Shown piece after piece: positions 1 through 7,332 of a stretch of 45,270 bases of DNA. The first letter of the stretch is position 1. The number at the start of each line of letters is the position of its first letter. The DNA comes from Candidatus Tayloriibacteriota bacterium (GTDB lineage: Bacteria; Patescibacteriota; Minisyncoccia; Phycocordibacterales; PALSA-1337): positions 1-45,270 of the forward strand of contig CAITNV010000030.1 in assembly GCA_903893855.1 (NCBI GenBank), given 5' to 3'. The position numbers and the translations under genes are program-made. The notes under the pieces were generated by a model. That model did no database searches. It had not been told where the DNA came from and saw nothing but the letters and a program-made list of their open reading frames with translations.

Positions 1-139
1 CGTTCTCCCCATCAACAGCGATGATTGAACATCTTCCCTCATCAATCCCCTTTATTCCACTAATATTTCCCCAATCCTGTTGAAGGAGGGCTTTGGTATA
101 TATGCCGGCGGGGACGTGATTAAAGGTGATTTTTTTCAT
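1..139 (-). CDS. Partial hypothetical protein (N-terminal 46 codons)
   Basis: An open frame runs from an ATG at 139 down to the window edge. It starts with a short lysine-rich N terminus and continues with no stop. The start codon lies 20 bases inside the 3' end of the upstream gene on the same strand (stop at 120), an overlap typical of translationally coupled genes in one transcript. The visible part is soluble and shows no motif that I can assign. Most of the protein lies outside the window, so no function is proposed. Confidence 0.55.
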   Translation of the reverse strand, partial: MKKITFNHVPAGIYTKALLQQDWGNISGIKGIDEGRCSIIAVDGEN

Positions 140-563
140 TCTGAACTTTTGACAAATAATCTTTAATAAGCTCGACATCCTTTCTGTCTTTCTCACGATT
201 CCATGTCGTTGATTTTACTTCGAGCAAATTTGACAGACTCACAAAGTAAATGCCATCGATTTCCTCCATCCGATCGGGAGAATTTCTAAAATAATCAATA
301 TTACCTCCACCATAAATATGTGCGTAAAGAGAAACGCCTTTGTGATTTTCGAGGGATTCAACCATCATGTCGCCGAGACTTCCATGCTCACGTCTATATT
401 CCCACTCTGGATCAGATTTCAAATGTTCGAAAAGTTCTTCTGTTACGATAATATCAATATCATCAGAAGGTCTAATACCTTTTAGTTCAAGTACAGCTCC
501 GCCCATAACTACGAACTGCTTATCAGGTAAATTAAGTGCTCGGACTTTCTCTATAATAGTCAT
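120..563 (-). CDS. Nucleotidyltransferase-fold protein (MNT/DUF-like)
   Basis: This 147-residue protein has a VMGGAVLELKG segment near residues 18-28 followed by a DDIDIIV stretch near 34-40. A glycine pair followed by a D-x-D strand is the signature of the pol-beta-like nucleotidyltransferase fold used by MNT antitoxins, AbiEii-like and other small nucleotidyltransferases. A later acidic and lysine-rich region (EVKSTTWNREKDRKD) resembles the family's third acidic position. It is followed with overlap by a second gene that continues beyond the window, so a two-gene unit, possibly toxin-antitoxin-like, is conceivable but not shown. It is divergent from the gene at 678 and shares a promoter element with it. 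The fold is fairly clear; the substrate is unknown. Confidence 0.6.
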   Translation of the reverse strand: MTIIEKVRALNLPDKQFVVMGGAVLELKGIRPSDDIDIIVTEELFEHLKSDPEWEYRREHGSLGDMMVESLENHKGVSLYAHIYGGGNIDYFRNSPDRMEEIDGIYFVSLSNLLEVKSTTWNREKDRKDVELIKDYLSKVQNEKNHL

Positions 564-575
564 AAAATTACATCA

Positions 576-627
576 AGTATATGGCAAGGTTACCCTTCTT
601 GCAACACACTCAAAACGTGTATATACT
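576..627. promoter_or_regulatory. Divergent promoters sharing one palindromic -35 box
   Basis: TTGCAA at 599-604 is its own reverse complement. On the + strand it is followed after exactly 17 bases by TATACT (622-627), leading to the gene at 678. On the - strand the same hexamer is followed after exactly 17 bases by TATACT (581-576), leading to the gene starting at 563. Both promoters therefore have the same -35, spacing and -10, and cannot be occupied by polymerase at once. Predicted start of the leftward RNA is only about 6 bases before the start codon. Confidence 0.6.
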
Positions 628-677
628 ATGCATAGCAATAGTTTTTCCGCGCATAAAGCGCCTCAACAATAATATAT

Positions 678-1241
678 ATGCTATACGAAACCTATCTTAA
701 GCTCCGAAGTCATAGCTCAATCATTCCCGAGGCCGAAGTTGTTATCGACCATCTCGAGAAGAACCAGTTTGGGCCAATTATTCAAAACATTGTCACAGCA
801 TTTGTTCTGCGTGACCTGCCGATTTCAAGCGAAATCAATGTTTGGATTGAGCATGCCAACCAAATACTCTATGAAATTGCTGGTCAGTTGCAAGGATGTA
901 CCATAATACCCTTCAGTCTGAATCCTCAAGCACAACCAACTGGAAGGGACATAGTATACTTCCATTTTGGTCAGATCATATTTAAGGAAACCTTAGGTAC
1001 GGTCACTCATTCCACGCTCGTGAGACTTGCGGATAATATCCCCGGTCCGTCTGCTGTTCCCAAGGGTTGGAACAACCTTACGAGCTTCACTCATGAACCA
1101 AGGCTTCTCGAGCGCCATGTCAGAATCTGGTTTTGCCCAGACCTGCATATTGGTAACCTCATCGAAGGAAATGGCGCATGTTTTCTTGATGGAGAAGTTA
1201 ACCTCGAGAGAGTAAAGGAAATGTCGAGCCGCATGAACTAG
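678..1241 (+). CDS. Hypothetical protein, 187 aa
   Basis: No family is recognised. The protein is soluble, has no signal peptide or membrane segment, and contains a central HFGQIIFKETLG strand-rich portion. It has its own promoter (599-627), a predicted leader of about 44 bases without an obvious Shine-Dalgarno sequence, and a clean terminator 12 bases after the stop codon, so it is a monocistronic gene. An ATG-initiated antisense frame at 993-1250 is a shadow. Coding status is supported by the promoter, the terminator and an uninterrupted frame filling the interval. Confidence 0.7.
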   Translation: MLYETYLKLRSHSSIIPEAEVVIDHLEKNQFGPIIQNIVTAFVLRDLPISSEINVWIEHANQILYEIAGQLQGCTIIPFSLNPQAQPTGRDIVYFHFGQIIFKETLGTVTHSTLVRLADNIPGPSAVPKGWNNLTSFTHEPRLLERHVRIWFCPDLHIGNLIEGNGACFLDGEVNLERVKEMSSRMN

Positions 1242-1252
1242 CATTGACATAC

Positions 1253-1275
1253 GTCCGACAAAAGTCGGACTTTTT
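1253..1275 (+). terminator. Rho-independent terminator
   Basis: A 7-bp stem GTCCGAC/GTCGGAC with an AAAA loop is followed by TTTTT. The T run is only on the + strand, so it ends the gene at 678-1241. Confidence 0.85.
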
Positions 1276-1280
1276 ATTTA

Positions 1281-2141
1281 TTATCTATTTGACGAACTTG
1301 CCTCCCCCTGCAAACGAATCAATTTAGAAAAATCTGCCACATACCCTACCCTTTGCGCTGTGGCTGTTGCGTCGAATCTCTTGCGAGCCTGATCGAGCGG
1401 AAGTGTGGTGTCGATAAGTCCTTTATCGAGAGCGAGCTGGTCTGCATAGTTAGTCAGAAGCACTTGCCAATCAAATACTGGCAGAAGGTCTGGCCAGATT
1501 TTATTAACTGAATCTGCAATACTTGAAGTACAGTTGGCATAAAAACCATTGTACCAGCGTGGATGCGTGACGAGATCATTCATTCGTACGAGCATATCCG
1601 TCAGCAACAGACGTGCTTGATACGGAGTGGCTTTCAATGGATAGACATATACTTCATCGTTATAAATATTCGTGCGAACATACACCGAATCCCTTTCATC
1701 AACTGGAATATACATAATTGGGAAATTATTGATGAGCCCATTAAACATCGTATACTGTTCGCTTTTTGTAAGCCGAGCCTCAATGGTAATAGATAGGAAA
1801 TTACCATCAGAGAATTCAAATGACATAAACGTATGTGCGAAAGGACTACCCGCATCAAATGGCACCGTTATATACCAAGCTTTCGTGAGCTTGGCGAGAT
1901 CATAGGTGCGATCATAACGATCCTCGACAGTTGGCGTACCGCTAGCATCATATTGGAAGTTCCGAACATTTTTCACCGTGACATAATGGCCGTTAAATTC
2001 TGCAGAACCCAATACATTGAGCGTATCTTTCCAATTCCCTTCAGTTGGCACTTGTTTGGTGAATTGCCAAACAAAGAACGCAGCGACAAGCAGGAAAAAA
2101 ACCAAAGCGATATACAAAATAATTTTCAAACTTTTTTTCAT
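1281..2141 (-). CDS. DUF4105 (Lnb N-terminal-like) periplasmic/anchored protein
   Basis: Residues 1-27 form a signal anchor (MKKSLKIILYIALVFFLLVAAFFVW). The exported part carries the DUF4105 pattern: NFQYDASG with ED..YDRTYDL near residues 60-82, a W then strand FMSFEFSDGNFLSITIEAR, ERDSVYVRTN, and WYNGFYANCTSSI near residue 200. The invariant NCT segment and conserved His/Arg positions suggest a papain-like or amidase-like fold, though the family has no settled reaction. It follows the polysaccharide deacetylase gene by 27 bases and is probably in its transcript, which suggests an envelope role. At 286 aa it is about the size of a single DUF4105 domain. Confidence 0.75.
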   Translation of the reverse strand: MKKSLKIILYIALVFFLLVAAFFVWQFTKQVPTEGNWKDTLNVLGSAEFNGHYVTVKNVRNFQYDASGTPTVEDRYDRTYDLAKLTKAWYITVPFDAGSPFAHTFMSFEFSDGNFLSITIEARLTKSEQYTMFNGLINNFPIMYIPVDERDSVYVRTNIYNDEVYVYPLKATPYQARLLLTDMLVRMNDLVTHPRWYNGFYANCTSSIADSVNKIWPDLLPVFDWQVLLTNYADQLALDKGLIDTTLPLDQARKRFDATATAQRVGYVADFSKLIRLQGEASSSNR

Positions 2142-2168
2142 ATGTATTTAAAAACACCACAAAACAAT

Positions 2169-3053
2169 TTACTGAATCGAGCTCGCAAACGCTTTCATAT
2201 CATCTGTCACCTCAAGACCCTTGAGCGTATAAAGATCGGCGCTCGTATGAAATACGCCTTTGTACGTGCTGCGTGCTGAACGAAAACCGGCATCTTTAAC
2301 AGCTTGAATGACAGTATCATTATAGTGTCCATACGGATACGCAAAGAGGTCGATGGAGTGTCCAATCTGCTTCTCGATCAAGAGCTTGCTACCCGTGATT
2401 TCATTCTTTAGAACGGCTGGATCTTTAACACTCACGAGGTATGGATGCGTGCGCGTATGTCCACCTATGGTCATGCCGGAATTATCCATCACACGAATCT
2501 GATCCCATGTCAGGAAATATCCTCCACCGACATAGTCGCTAGTGATAAAAAAGGTTGCAGTATCGGCGTATTTTTTAAGTAAAGGAAAAGCATATCCGTA
2601 TTGATTTTTCCAACCATCATCGAATGTGATAACAATTGACTTCGGCGGAAGTGTAATATTATCAGAAAGAGACTCCACTAAATATTCGAGACTAATAACG
2701 GTGTAGCCATTGTCACGCAAGTATTTAAGTTGACTCTCGAAAGCATCTGGCGCCACTTCATAATGAAGTTGCATTGCAGTCTCGCCTGAAGAATGCGGTC
2801 TGACACTATGGTAAATGAGAATCGGTACTTTTATGGAATCAGGCTTAATCGTCTCCGGCACTTGCTGGAGGGATTGTTCAAGATCAAATTGACTAATTTT
2901 TGAAAGCAAAGCCTCTTGATACAAGTCGACAGGTTTGACGAAATAGATCTGGCGTATCAATAGCCCACCGAGGACGAGGATAGAACCGTATAAGAAAAAA
3001 TGGAGATTTCGGTCTTTAAGTGCGAAATGAAATGAACGAAGCCAGTTGAACAT
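2169..3053 (-). CDS. Polysaccharide deacetylase (NodB/CE4), membrane-anchored
   Basis: A NodB-homology domain follows an N-terminal membrane segment (FFLYGSILVLGGLLIRQIYF). Family motifs are present in order: ILIYHSV at the domain start, TFDDGW with the metal and catalytic aspartates, HTRTHPYL with the two metal histidines, and the FAYPYGHYND segment. CE4 enzymes remove acetyl groups from N-acetylglucosamine units of peptidoglycan or exopolysaccharide, here on the outer face of the membrane. The frame stays open to 3230, but the ATG at 3053 is chosen because it lies directly after an extended -10 box and because the longer form would overlap the next gene and its terminator. Length 294 aa is normal for an anchored CE4 protein. 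Confidence 0.88.
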   Translation of the reverse strand: MFNWLRSFHFALKDRNLHFFLYGSILVLGGLLIRQIYFVKPVDLYQEALLSKISQFDLEQSLQQVPETIKPDSIKVPILIYHSVRPHSSGETAMQLHYEVAPDAFESQLKYLRDNGYTVISLEYLVESLSDNITLPPKSIVITFDDGWKNQYGYAFPLLKKYADTATFFITSDYVGGGYFLTWDQIRVMDNSGMTIGGHTRTHPYLVSVKDPAVLKNEITGSKLLIEKQIGHSIDLFAYPYGHYNDTVIQAVKDAGFRSARSTYKGVFHTSADLYTLKGLEVTDDMKAFASSIQ

Positions 3054-3060
3054 ATGTGAG

Positions 3061-3069
3061 ATTATAGCA
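3061..3069 (-). promoter_or_regulatory. Extended -10 box, leaderless start of the deacetylase gene
   Basis: TGCTATAAT on the - strand ends 7 bases before the ATG at 3053. The expected transcription start falls on or next to the start codon. Confidence 0.6.
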
Positions 3070-3100
3070 TGAAAGTTTTTTGCCACGAAAAAATATGTGG

Positions 3101-3135
3101 AAAAGAAAAACCAGCGACAGTTGAGATTCGCTGGT
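3101..3135 (-). terminator. Rho-independent terminator
   Basis: ACCAGCGA (3110-3117) pairs with TCGCTGGT (3128-3135); on the - strand the stem is followed by TTTTTCTTTT. It ends the gene at 3148-3717, just before the deacetylase promoter. Confidence 0.8.
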
Positions 3136-3147
3136 ATGTGAATTAAG

Positions 3148-3717
3148 CTATTCCAACATTCTCTCAGGATTGACTTTAGAGAAATGTGTCTGTGCTGCTC
3201 TGTATTGGGCTTTACGCTGAAGGAGATCAAAGAGGACTTCCTCTGAATTTGCGACGAGAGTAATCATTACCGGTTGGTGAGAATGAAATTTATCAAACCG
3301 GCGAACGTTACAAATGTGAACAAACAGATCTCCACGATCCTCTGTCTGAGACATTGAAGCGAATTGCAGGCAGACTGCCCTGACAGATGGGTTACGCATT
3401 TGTCCCGCTAGATCCGTGAATACAGATTTGGCAAGATCCTCGAGACCGGAGAAATCTGGCCCATTGTACTTGAACTCCTGATGACATTTTCGAAGGGTTT
3501 CCACCGTACATTTTTTTAGGGAAAGTTTACGCAAGATCATCCAATATTCTGCAGCAATGGATTCAGCAGCTTGTTGTTCGAATTCACGTCCCATCAGAAG
3601 TCGGTTGATGCTTTGATAGAACTCCAGTACTTCCTTGTACCGATCCTTTTTCTTGTGCTTTTTTTCGCTCATATTTGAAGACGGTAACGTTATCGCCATA
3701 CGGGTCTTGTTATTCAC
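3148..3717 (-). CDS. Hypothetical protein, up to 189 aa
   Basis: No family is recognised. The protein is predicted soluble and mostly helical, with a lysine-rich N-terminal stretch (SEKKHKKKDRYKEVLEF) and a C-terminal strand-helix part (PVMITLVANSEEVLFDLLQ). The first possible start (3717) is GTG; ATG codons at 3699 and 3672 are alternatives, and the one at 3672 begins at the hydrophilic segment. No Shine-Dalgarno sequence helps to choose. It has its own terminator at 3101-3135 and a long upstream leader with a perfect inverted repeat at 3756-3797. Confidence 0.6.
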   Translation of the reverse strand: MNNKTRMAITLPSSNMSEKKHKKKDRYKEVLEFYQSINRLLMGREFEQQAAESIAAEYWMILRKLSLKKCTVETLRKCHQEFKYNGPDFSGLEDLAKSVFTDLAGQMRNPSVRAVCLQFASMSQTEDRGDLFVHICNVRRFDKFHSHQPVMITLVANSEEVLFDLLQRKAQYRAAQTHFSKVNPERMLE

Positions 3718-3755
3718 GATTGACCAACGTTAGCTTTGACGTACCCCGAGGTAGT

Positions 3756-3797
3756 CACAGCCAAAAAAGTCTGATATTGCAGGCTCTTTTGGCTGTG
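3756..3797 (-). promoter_or_regulatory. Perfect 11-bp inverted repeat in the leader of the 3148-3717 gene
   Basis: CACAGCCAAAA (3756-3766) and TTTTGGCTGTG (3787-3797) are perfect complements around a 20-base loop. No T run follows on the - strand, so it is not a standard terminator. A possible promoter, TTGACT with TATACT at 3837-3842 (15-base spacing), would place it inside the leader RNA. Confidence 0.4.
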
Positions 3798-3867
3798 GCT
3801 TTGTCTTGAAATCAAGGAATTAGATCTACAAATTAGAGTATAATACAATCAGGATTAAGTCAATGAT

Positions 3868-3902
3868 AAAAAAAATAAGCTCAAACAATTACTCGTCTGA
3901 GC
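3868..3902 (-). terminator. Rho-independent terminator of the csaA-like gene
   Basis: On the - strand GCTCAGAC and GTTTGAGC form an 8-bp stem with one G-U pair, followed by TTATTTTTTTT. It is the first strong terminator after the stop at 3985. Confidence 0.65.
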
Positions 3903-3984
3903 GATCTTTTTACCCCTTGTGGGGAGGGCCGAAGCCGTTTGTAATTACACTATAGCACTATTGAAGTATGTTTGCAGTATATAT

Positions 3985-4321
3985 TTAAAATAATTTACCA
4001 CCAAGTACAGCGCCCGCTCGTTGCGGTGCGACAAGAATAACTTTTCCATCTTTGTCAGGAACTCCAAGCGTCAATACTTCGGATTCAAAAGGACCGATTT
4101 TTCGCGGAGGAAAATTAACGACGCCAAGGACAAGCATGCCGAGTAATTCTTCTTTTGAATAGAGAGCCACGATTTGAACCGAAGAATTCTTCACACCGAC
4201 TTCAGGGCCGAAATCAATCCGGAGCTTATACGCCAGTTTTTTAGCTTCAGGAAAATCATTTACTTCAATGATCTTCCCTACTCTAATATCTAGTTTTTTG
4301 GAAATCGTCGATGGTTGCCAT
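3985..4321 (-). CDS. csaA: CsaA-like tRNA-binding domain protein with a frame break near the N terminus
   Basis: The body matches the small CsaA/tRNA_bind OB-fold family: DIRVGKIIEV, FPEAKKLAYKLRIDFGPEVGVKNSSVQIV, GMLVLGVVNFPPRKIGPFESEVLTLG and a C-terminal GAVLGGKLF. CsaA has been described as a secretion-related chaperone and binds RNA as a dimer. The family usually begins MATIDDFxK immediately before DIRVGKI. Exactly that beginning is encoded from the ATG at 4321, but one base out of frame; the two frames meet at a run of six A (complement of 4294-4299). Without the break the protein is about 111 aa, the usual length. The open frame extending to 4419 crosses a terminator and is not the real N terminus. 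It is either an indel (biological or sequencing) or a slippage site. Confidence 0.75.
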
Positions 4322-4367
4322 ATGTAAATATAGTTTACCAAATTTTGTAAAAAATAATATAGCGCAT

Positions 4368-4392
4368 AAAAAAAACCACACATGCGTGTGGT
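4368..4392 (-). terminator. Rho-independent terminator
   Basis: ACCACAC (4375-4381) and GTGTGGT (4386-4392) with a 4-base loop; on the - strand seven T follow. It ends the gene at 4416-5117. Confidence 0.85.
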
Positions 4393-4415
4393 AGTGTGAT
4401 ATGACGTCCTGCGTA

Positions 4416-5117
4416 TCAATATTTCGCATTAAGCCTGTCCCAAGTGTCCGACTGCTTCATATAAAGGGCGGCTGAACCGAGTTTACAGAGTGGGCAAAGA
4501 TTCGCCTCCCAGATCGGTATGGGTTTATTGATGAGCGCAATGATTTTTCGATCAGCCTTACTACTTAATTCAGAACGGTTCACAAGAGCTGTTATCACCT
4601 CGGCGACGTACCCGCCGTTTGCGGCAATTAGATCTAGCACTAATCCGACATTGTTGCCGTTGAAAATAACATTCTCAGCGATCAGCACAAGTTCACTGAT
4701 TCGCACTCCCTGTCCATTGAAATCCACACTTGCCGAGGCCAACACACCGGGCCCGCTTCGTCTTTCGATATGGGAAGTGAAGCATGGATTATTTCGCGCA
4801 TTCTTGGTGCGACTCCGTGCTTGGCTAATGTTACGTGCGATGTCATGTGCAAGGGTGATTGACCCTCCGAAAGAACTGACCACACGGTTAATCGAATTAA
4901 CGAGGTGTGGAGTTTTAGTTTTTACCAAGTCGACCAAATCACCTGCTGCCTGATCAAGAAGAGATGGATCTTCCACGATACAACCTGTATCAATGAAGCC
5001 ATTTGTATGATAAGCCGAATCCAAACGAATATGAGGCCGATTCGGGTCCCCATCGTGCTGCCAAAATGCTCGGCGGGATCGAAGCAAATCAATCCACCAT
5101 GATTGGTTTCTGTACAT
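4416..5117 (-). CDS. Orotate phosphoribosyltransferase-like protein, degenerate PRPP site (paralog A)
   Basis: The protein aligns along its length with its neighbour at 5348-6049 and with orotate phosphoribosyltransferase-like proteins: RAFWQHDGDPNRPHIRL..YHTNGFID near the N terminus, corresponding to the substrate-binding segment ending in (S)GxHSDGF, then a core strand LVLIAENVI, GGYVAEVITALVNRSE, and a C-terminal PIPIWEANLCPLCKLGS like the family's CPLC tail. The PRPP-binding loop, normally DDVITTGGS, reads ENVIFNGNN, so one acid and the TGG residues are lost. Catalysis is therefore doubtful. The start at 5117 is chosen because it matches the paralog's first residues; the longer frame to 5171 is not conserved in frame between the two upstream regions. 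Confidence 0.65.
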   Translation of the reverse strand: MYRNQSWWIDLLRSRRAFWQHDGDPNRPHIRLDSAYHTNGFIDTGCIVEDPSLLDQAAGDLVDLVKTKTPHLVNSINRVVSSFGGSITLAHDIARNISQARSRTKNARNNPCFTSHIERRSGPGVLASASVDFNGQGVRISELVLIAENVIFNGNNVGLVLDLIAANGGYVAEVITALVNRSELSSKADRKIIALINKPIPIWEANLCPLCKLGSAALYMKQSDTWDRLNAKY

Positions 5118-5190
5118 AGTTATTGTAAGGTTCGCTGCAATTTTTGTTGCAATTGTTGAGGTTTTTGACATTTATACACAACTCTAGATA
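5118..5190 (-). promoter_or_regulatory. Conserved upstream region of OPRT-like paralog A
   Basis: This stretch resembles the region upstream of paralog B (6050-6104): both have a TAGAxTTxTG block, a TATAAA box (complement of 5171-5176), an AAAACCT block and a GAACCT block close to the start. TATAAA is the likely -10 box. No Shine-Dalgarno sequence is visible. Confidence 0.4.
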
Positions 5191-5293
5191 TAGAGTATCT
5201 AAACAAACCATTTAATGCAACACAATGAGGCTTTAGGCTAAAAACTGATAGTATGTAGGTATTCAGAATTATTACATTATAATCCTCGTCAAT

Positions 5294-5320
5294 AAAAAAC
5301 CACACCAAATAAAGTGTGGT
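5294..5320 (-). terminator. Rho-independent terminator
   Basis: ACCACAC (5299-5305) and GTGTGGT (5314-5320) followed on the - strand by TTTTTTATT. It ends paralog B; its stem is identical to that of the terminator behind paralog A, so the duplication included the terminator. Confidence 0.85.
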
Positions 5321-5347
5321 AATACCGTAGTGATGCATTCACAAACA

Positions 5348-6049
5348 TCAACACTTCGAATTAAGTAGATCCCAACTAGTCTTACCTCCCATTTCGAGAG
5401 TCCATGAGCCCTGTCTGCAAAGCGGGCACTCACTCGCTTTCCAAACGGGAATAGGACGATTTACGAGAGCAACAATCCTACTTGAATTAATAACCGTACA
5501 TCCCGAGCGATTCACAAGAGTGGTCATAAACTCAGCAACGTGTCCATACTCCGTCGTAACAGCCGATGTAATCAATCCGATTTTCCGCTCATCAACAATT
5601 ACATCATCCGTAACAAGCACAAGTTCATTTGGTCGCACACCCACACCCTTAAAAACAGTGAAACCGCTCTCAGATGTATCGTTCCTGTTTTTTCTTTCGG
5701 TACACGAGACCAGACAACGCTTTGCTGTTGCACTTTTATTATGCTGCCGTGCTTGGCTAATATGTAGTGCAATTGCGTGCGCAAGGGCACCTGCCCGTAA
5801 CGCAGGACCAACTACTCGGTCTACTACATTGATAAGGTTGGACGATTCAATTTGCACAAGCTCTACCAAATCGCTCGCCGCTTCGTTGAGCAAGCCCGGA
5901 TCTTCGGCTATCAGCTTTGCATCGAAGAAGCCATCGGCATGATAGTCTGGATTCAAAAGAATATGAGGTCGCTTCGGATCCCCATCGTGAGTCCAGAAAG
6001 CTTTACGCGTTTGGAACTCTGTAACCCAATCTGCTTCATCTCTATACAT
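5348..6049 (-). CDS. Orotate phosphoribosyltransferase-like protein, degenerate PRPP site (paralog B)
   Basis: This 233-residue tandem paralog of the gene at 4416-5117 has the same order of blocks: RKAFWTHDGDPKRPHILL and YHADGFFDAK at the N terminus, HAIALHISQARQ in the middle, LVLVTDDVIVDERK at the PRPP-loop position, GHVAEFMTTLVNRSG, and PIPVWKASECPLCRQGS at the C terminus. The two acids of the loop (DD) are kept, but the TTGGS part is replaced by VDERK. The family adds orotate to PRPP in UMP synthesis; loss of the loop suggests a binding or regulatory role or an altered substrate. An unlinked, normal pyrB lies 1.3 kb away, which keeps a pyrimidine connection plausible. Confidence 0.65.
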   Translation of the reverse strand: MYRDEADWVTEFQTRKAFWTHDGDPKRPHILLNPDYHADGFFDAKLIAEDPGLLNEAASDLVELVQIESSNLINVVDRVVGPALRAGALAHAIALHISQARQHNKSATAKRCLVSCTERKNRNDTSESGFTVFKGVGVRPNELVLVTDDVIVDERKIGLITSAVTTEYGHVAEFMTTLVNRSGCTVINSSRIVALVNRPIPVWKASECPLCRQGSWTLEMGGKTSWDLLNSKC

Positions 6050-6104
6050 ACGTGATGGTGAGGTTCAATGAATTGTTAGGTTTTACGTTTATACATAATT
6101 CTAA
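6050..6104 (-). promoter_or_regulatory. Conserved upstream region of OPRT-like paralog B
   Basis: TATAAA (complement of 6089-6094) inside a block shared with the upstream region of paralog A. The distance from the last shared block to the ATG differs by one base between the copies, which argues that this region is not coding. Confidence 0.4.
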
Positions 6105-6148
6105 CCATAGGTTACACGAGCTCATTTTTAAATGCAATGCGCGAGACG

Positions 6149-6177
6149 TTGACATGCGGTCGGAAGTACCGTACTCT
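6149..6177 (+). promoter_or_regulatory. Promoter of the methyltransferase gene
   Basis: TTGACA (6149-6154), 17 bases, TACTCT (6172-6177). The start codon at 6214 is preceded by AAAGGAGG (6203-6210), one of the few strong Shine-Dalgarno sites in this window. Confidence 0.65.
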
Positions 6178-6213
6178 AACTCCAGCAAATAAACGATCTT
6201 TTAAAGGAGGTAT

Positions 6214-7116
6214 ATGTCTCAGTTTAAAGTAATTACTAATACACGTCAGCGAGAAGAAATAGTTCCCGATGTCCAAGTCACCCTCCCAATTCCCGCTCAT
6301 TTACCTGACCCCTTAAGCAAAGGTGGTCGAGAAATATGTGAACAGTGGATTAAGGATAACTGGCATCTGGTAAATTATACGGTATCTATAAATGACCGAG
6401 CAAAAGCGACAAAGCTTGCCGCACGACTTAGTGAAGCATTTGCACGTAGCTCTGACGATCCCGAGATCCCTGCGATCCTCGAGGAGTTGAAAGCTATTCA
6501 AGCGAAACCAGCAAATGAGCGCACGGCCTCTGAGTGTTGGACTCGACACGCTTACCTACTCACTGAATATGGTGGCGGATCTGTTGTTCACGACGCTATC
6601 ATGGAAAGGCTCGATCGCTATAAAGGCAATGTGCTTGAAGCGATGTGCGGACACACCAGTTATTTCGACGAATTAGAAGGACGAACTGTTGTGGCGACTG
6701 ACGGTTGCGAAGCATCACTTGAACGCTATCCTTTCCCCGAGCGTCGGCGAATACTCTGCGACCTTGACGTGTATCCATTGAGTGCGTTTCACGATGAAGA
6801 GTTCGACGTAATTTCAATCTGCTTCGGCTACAAATATCCCAAATATCTTCGCGCTATCGCTTCGGAGTTTCGAAGGATACTGAAGCCGAACGGAATATTG
6901 TCATTCGTCGAAAATCCTAAAAACGGTTACGAAAAATACTACAACCGGAGTCTCGAAAGGAGACGGATGAATAGGCTTCTGAGAACTGCAGGCTTCCCCA
7001 AGAGGTTGTATAGCAGAATCCACGTGAAGGATTGGCCGACAAAAGAACAGGGTGAGTTCATACACATTCAGGCGTTCAAGCAGATACGCAGAAGGCGAAA
7101 AGTCGTGAAAGCTTAA
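6214..7116 (+). CDS. Class I SAM-dependent methyltransferase-like protein
   Basis: After about 130 residues of mostly helical N-terminal sequence, a Rossmann-type methyltransferase core follows: VLEAMCGHTSYF at the position of motif I, VVATDGCEASLERYP as motif II with its acid, FDVISICFGYKYP as motif IV, and FRRILKPNGILSFVE as the strand after it. Motif I is unusual, having AMCG in place of the common GxGxG pattern. The substrate is unknown; the basic C terminus (RRRRKVVKA-like) might contact nucleic acid. The start is fixed by a consensus ribosome-binding site 4 bases upstream. It is a single gene with promoter and terminator. Confidence 0.7.
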   Translation: MSQFKVITNTRQREEIVPDVQVTLPIPAHLPDPLSKGGREICEQWIKDNWHLVNYTVSINDRAKATKLAARLSEAFARSSDDPEIPAILEELKAIQAKPANERTASECWTRHAYLLTEYGGGSVVHDAIMERLDRYKGNVLEAMCGHTSYFDELEGRTVVATDGCEASLERYPFPERRRILCDLDVYPLSAFHDEEFDVISICFGYKYPKYLRAIASEFRRILKPNGILSFVENPKNGYEKYYNRSLERRRMNRLLRTAGFPKRLYSRIHVKDWPTKEQGEFIHIQAFKQIRRRRKVVKA

Positions 7117-7141
7117 GCATCGCAATGCTATGTGCACCCCG

Positions 7142-7164
7142 CCCGCAAGAAATTGCGGGTTTTT
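7142..7164 (+). terminator. Rho-independent terminator
   Basis: CCCGCAA (7142-7148), GAAA loop, TTGCGGG (7153-7159), TTTTT. Confidence 0.88.
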
Positions 7165-7275
7165 ATTTAGGTATAATTCCTATCCCCAACAACATCAATA
7201 AAATACTTTCGTAGATTTTTGTCTGTAATTCCGAATTAAATATTTAAAAATTATTTAGCGAGTATTCACACCAAT

Positions 7276-7303
7276 TTGACACCACTCCACAATACTGTAT
7301 TCT
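7276..7303 (+). promoter_or_regulatory. Promoter of pyrB
   Basis: TTGACA (7276-7281), 16 bases, TATTCT (7298-7303). The predicted leader is about 23 bases and has no Shine-Dalgarno sequence. Confidence 0.6.
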
Positions 7304-7332
7304 GACCATAGATTCAAACCTTACAACCACAT

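Noticed and set aside
3863-3955. 30-codon + strand frame after a TATAAT
   Set aside because: It overlaps the terminator of the csaA-like gene, has no ribosome-binding site, and the TATAAT is better explained by the leftward TATACT box.
4322-4419. N-terminal extension of the csaA-like frame
   Set aside because: It crosses the terminator of the upstream gene and lacks family similarity; the conserved N terminus is in another frame.
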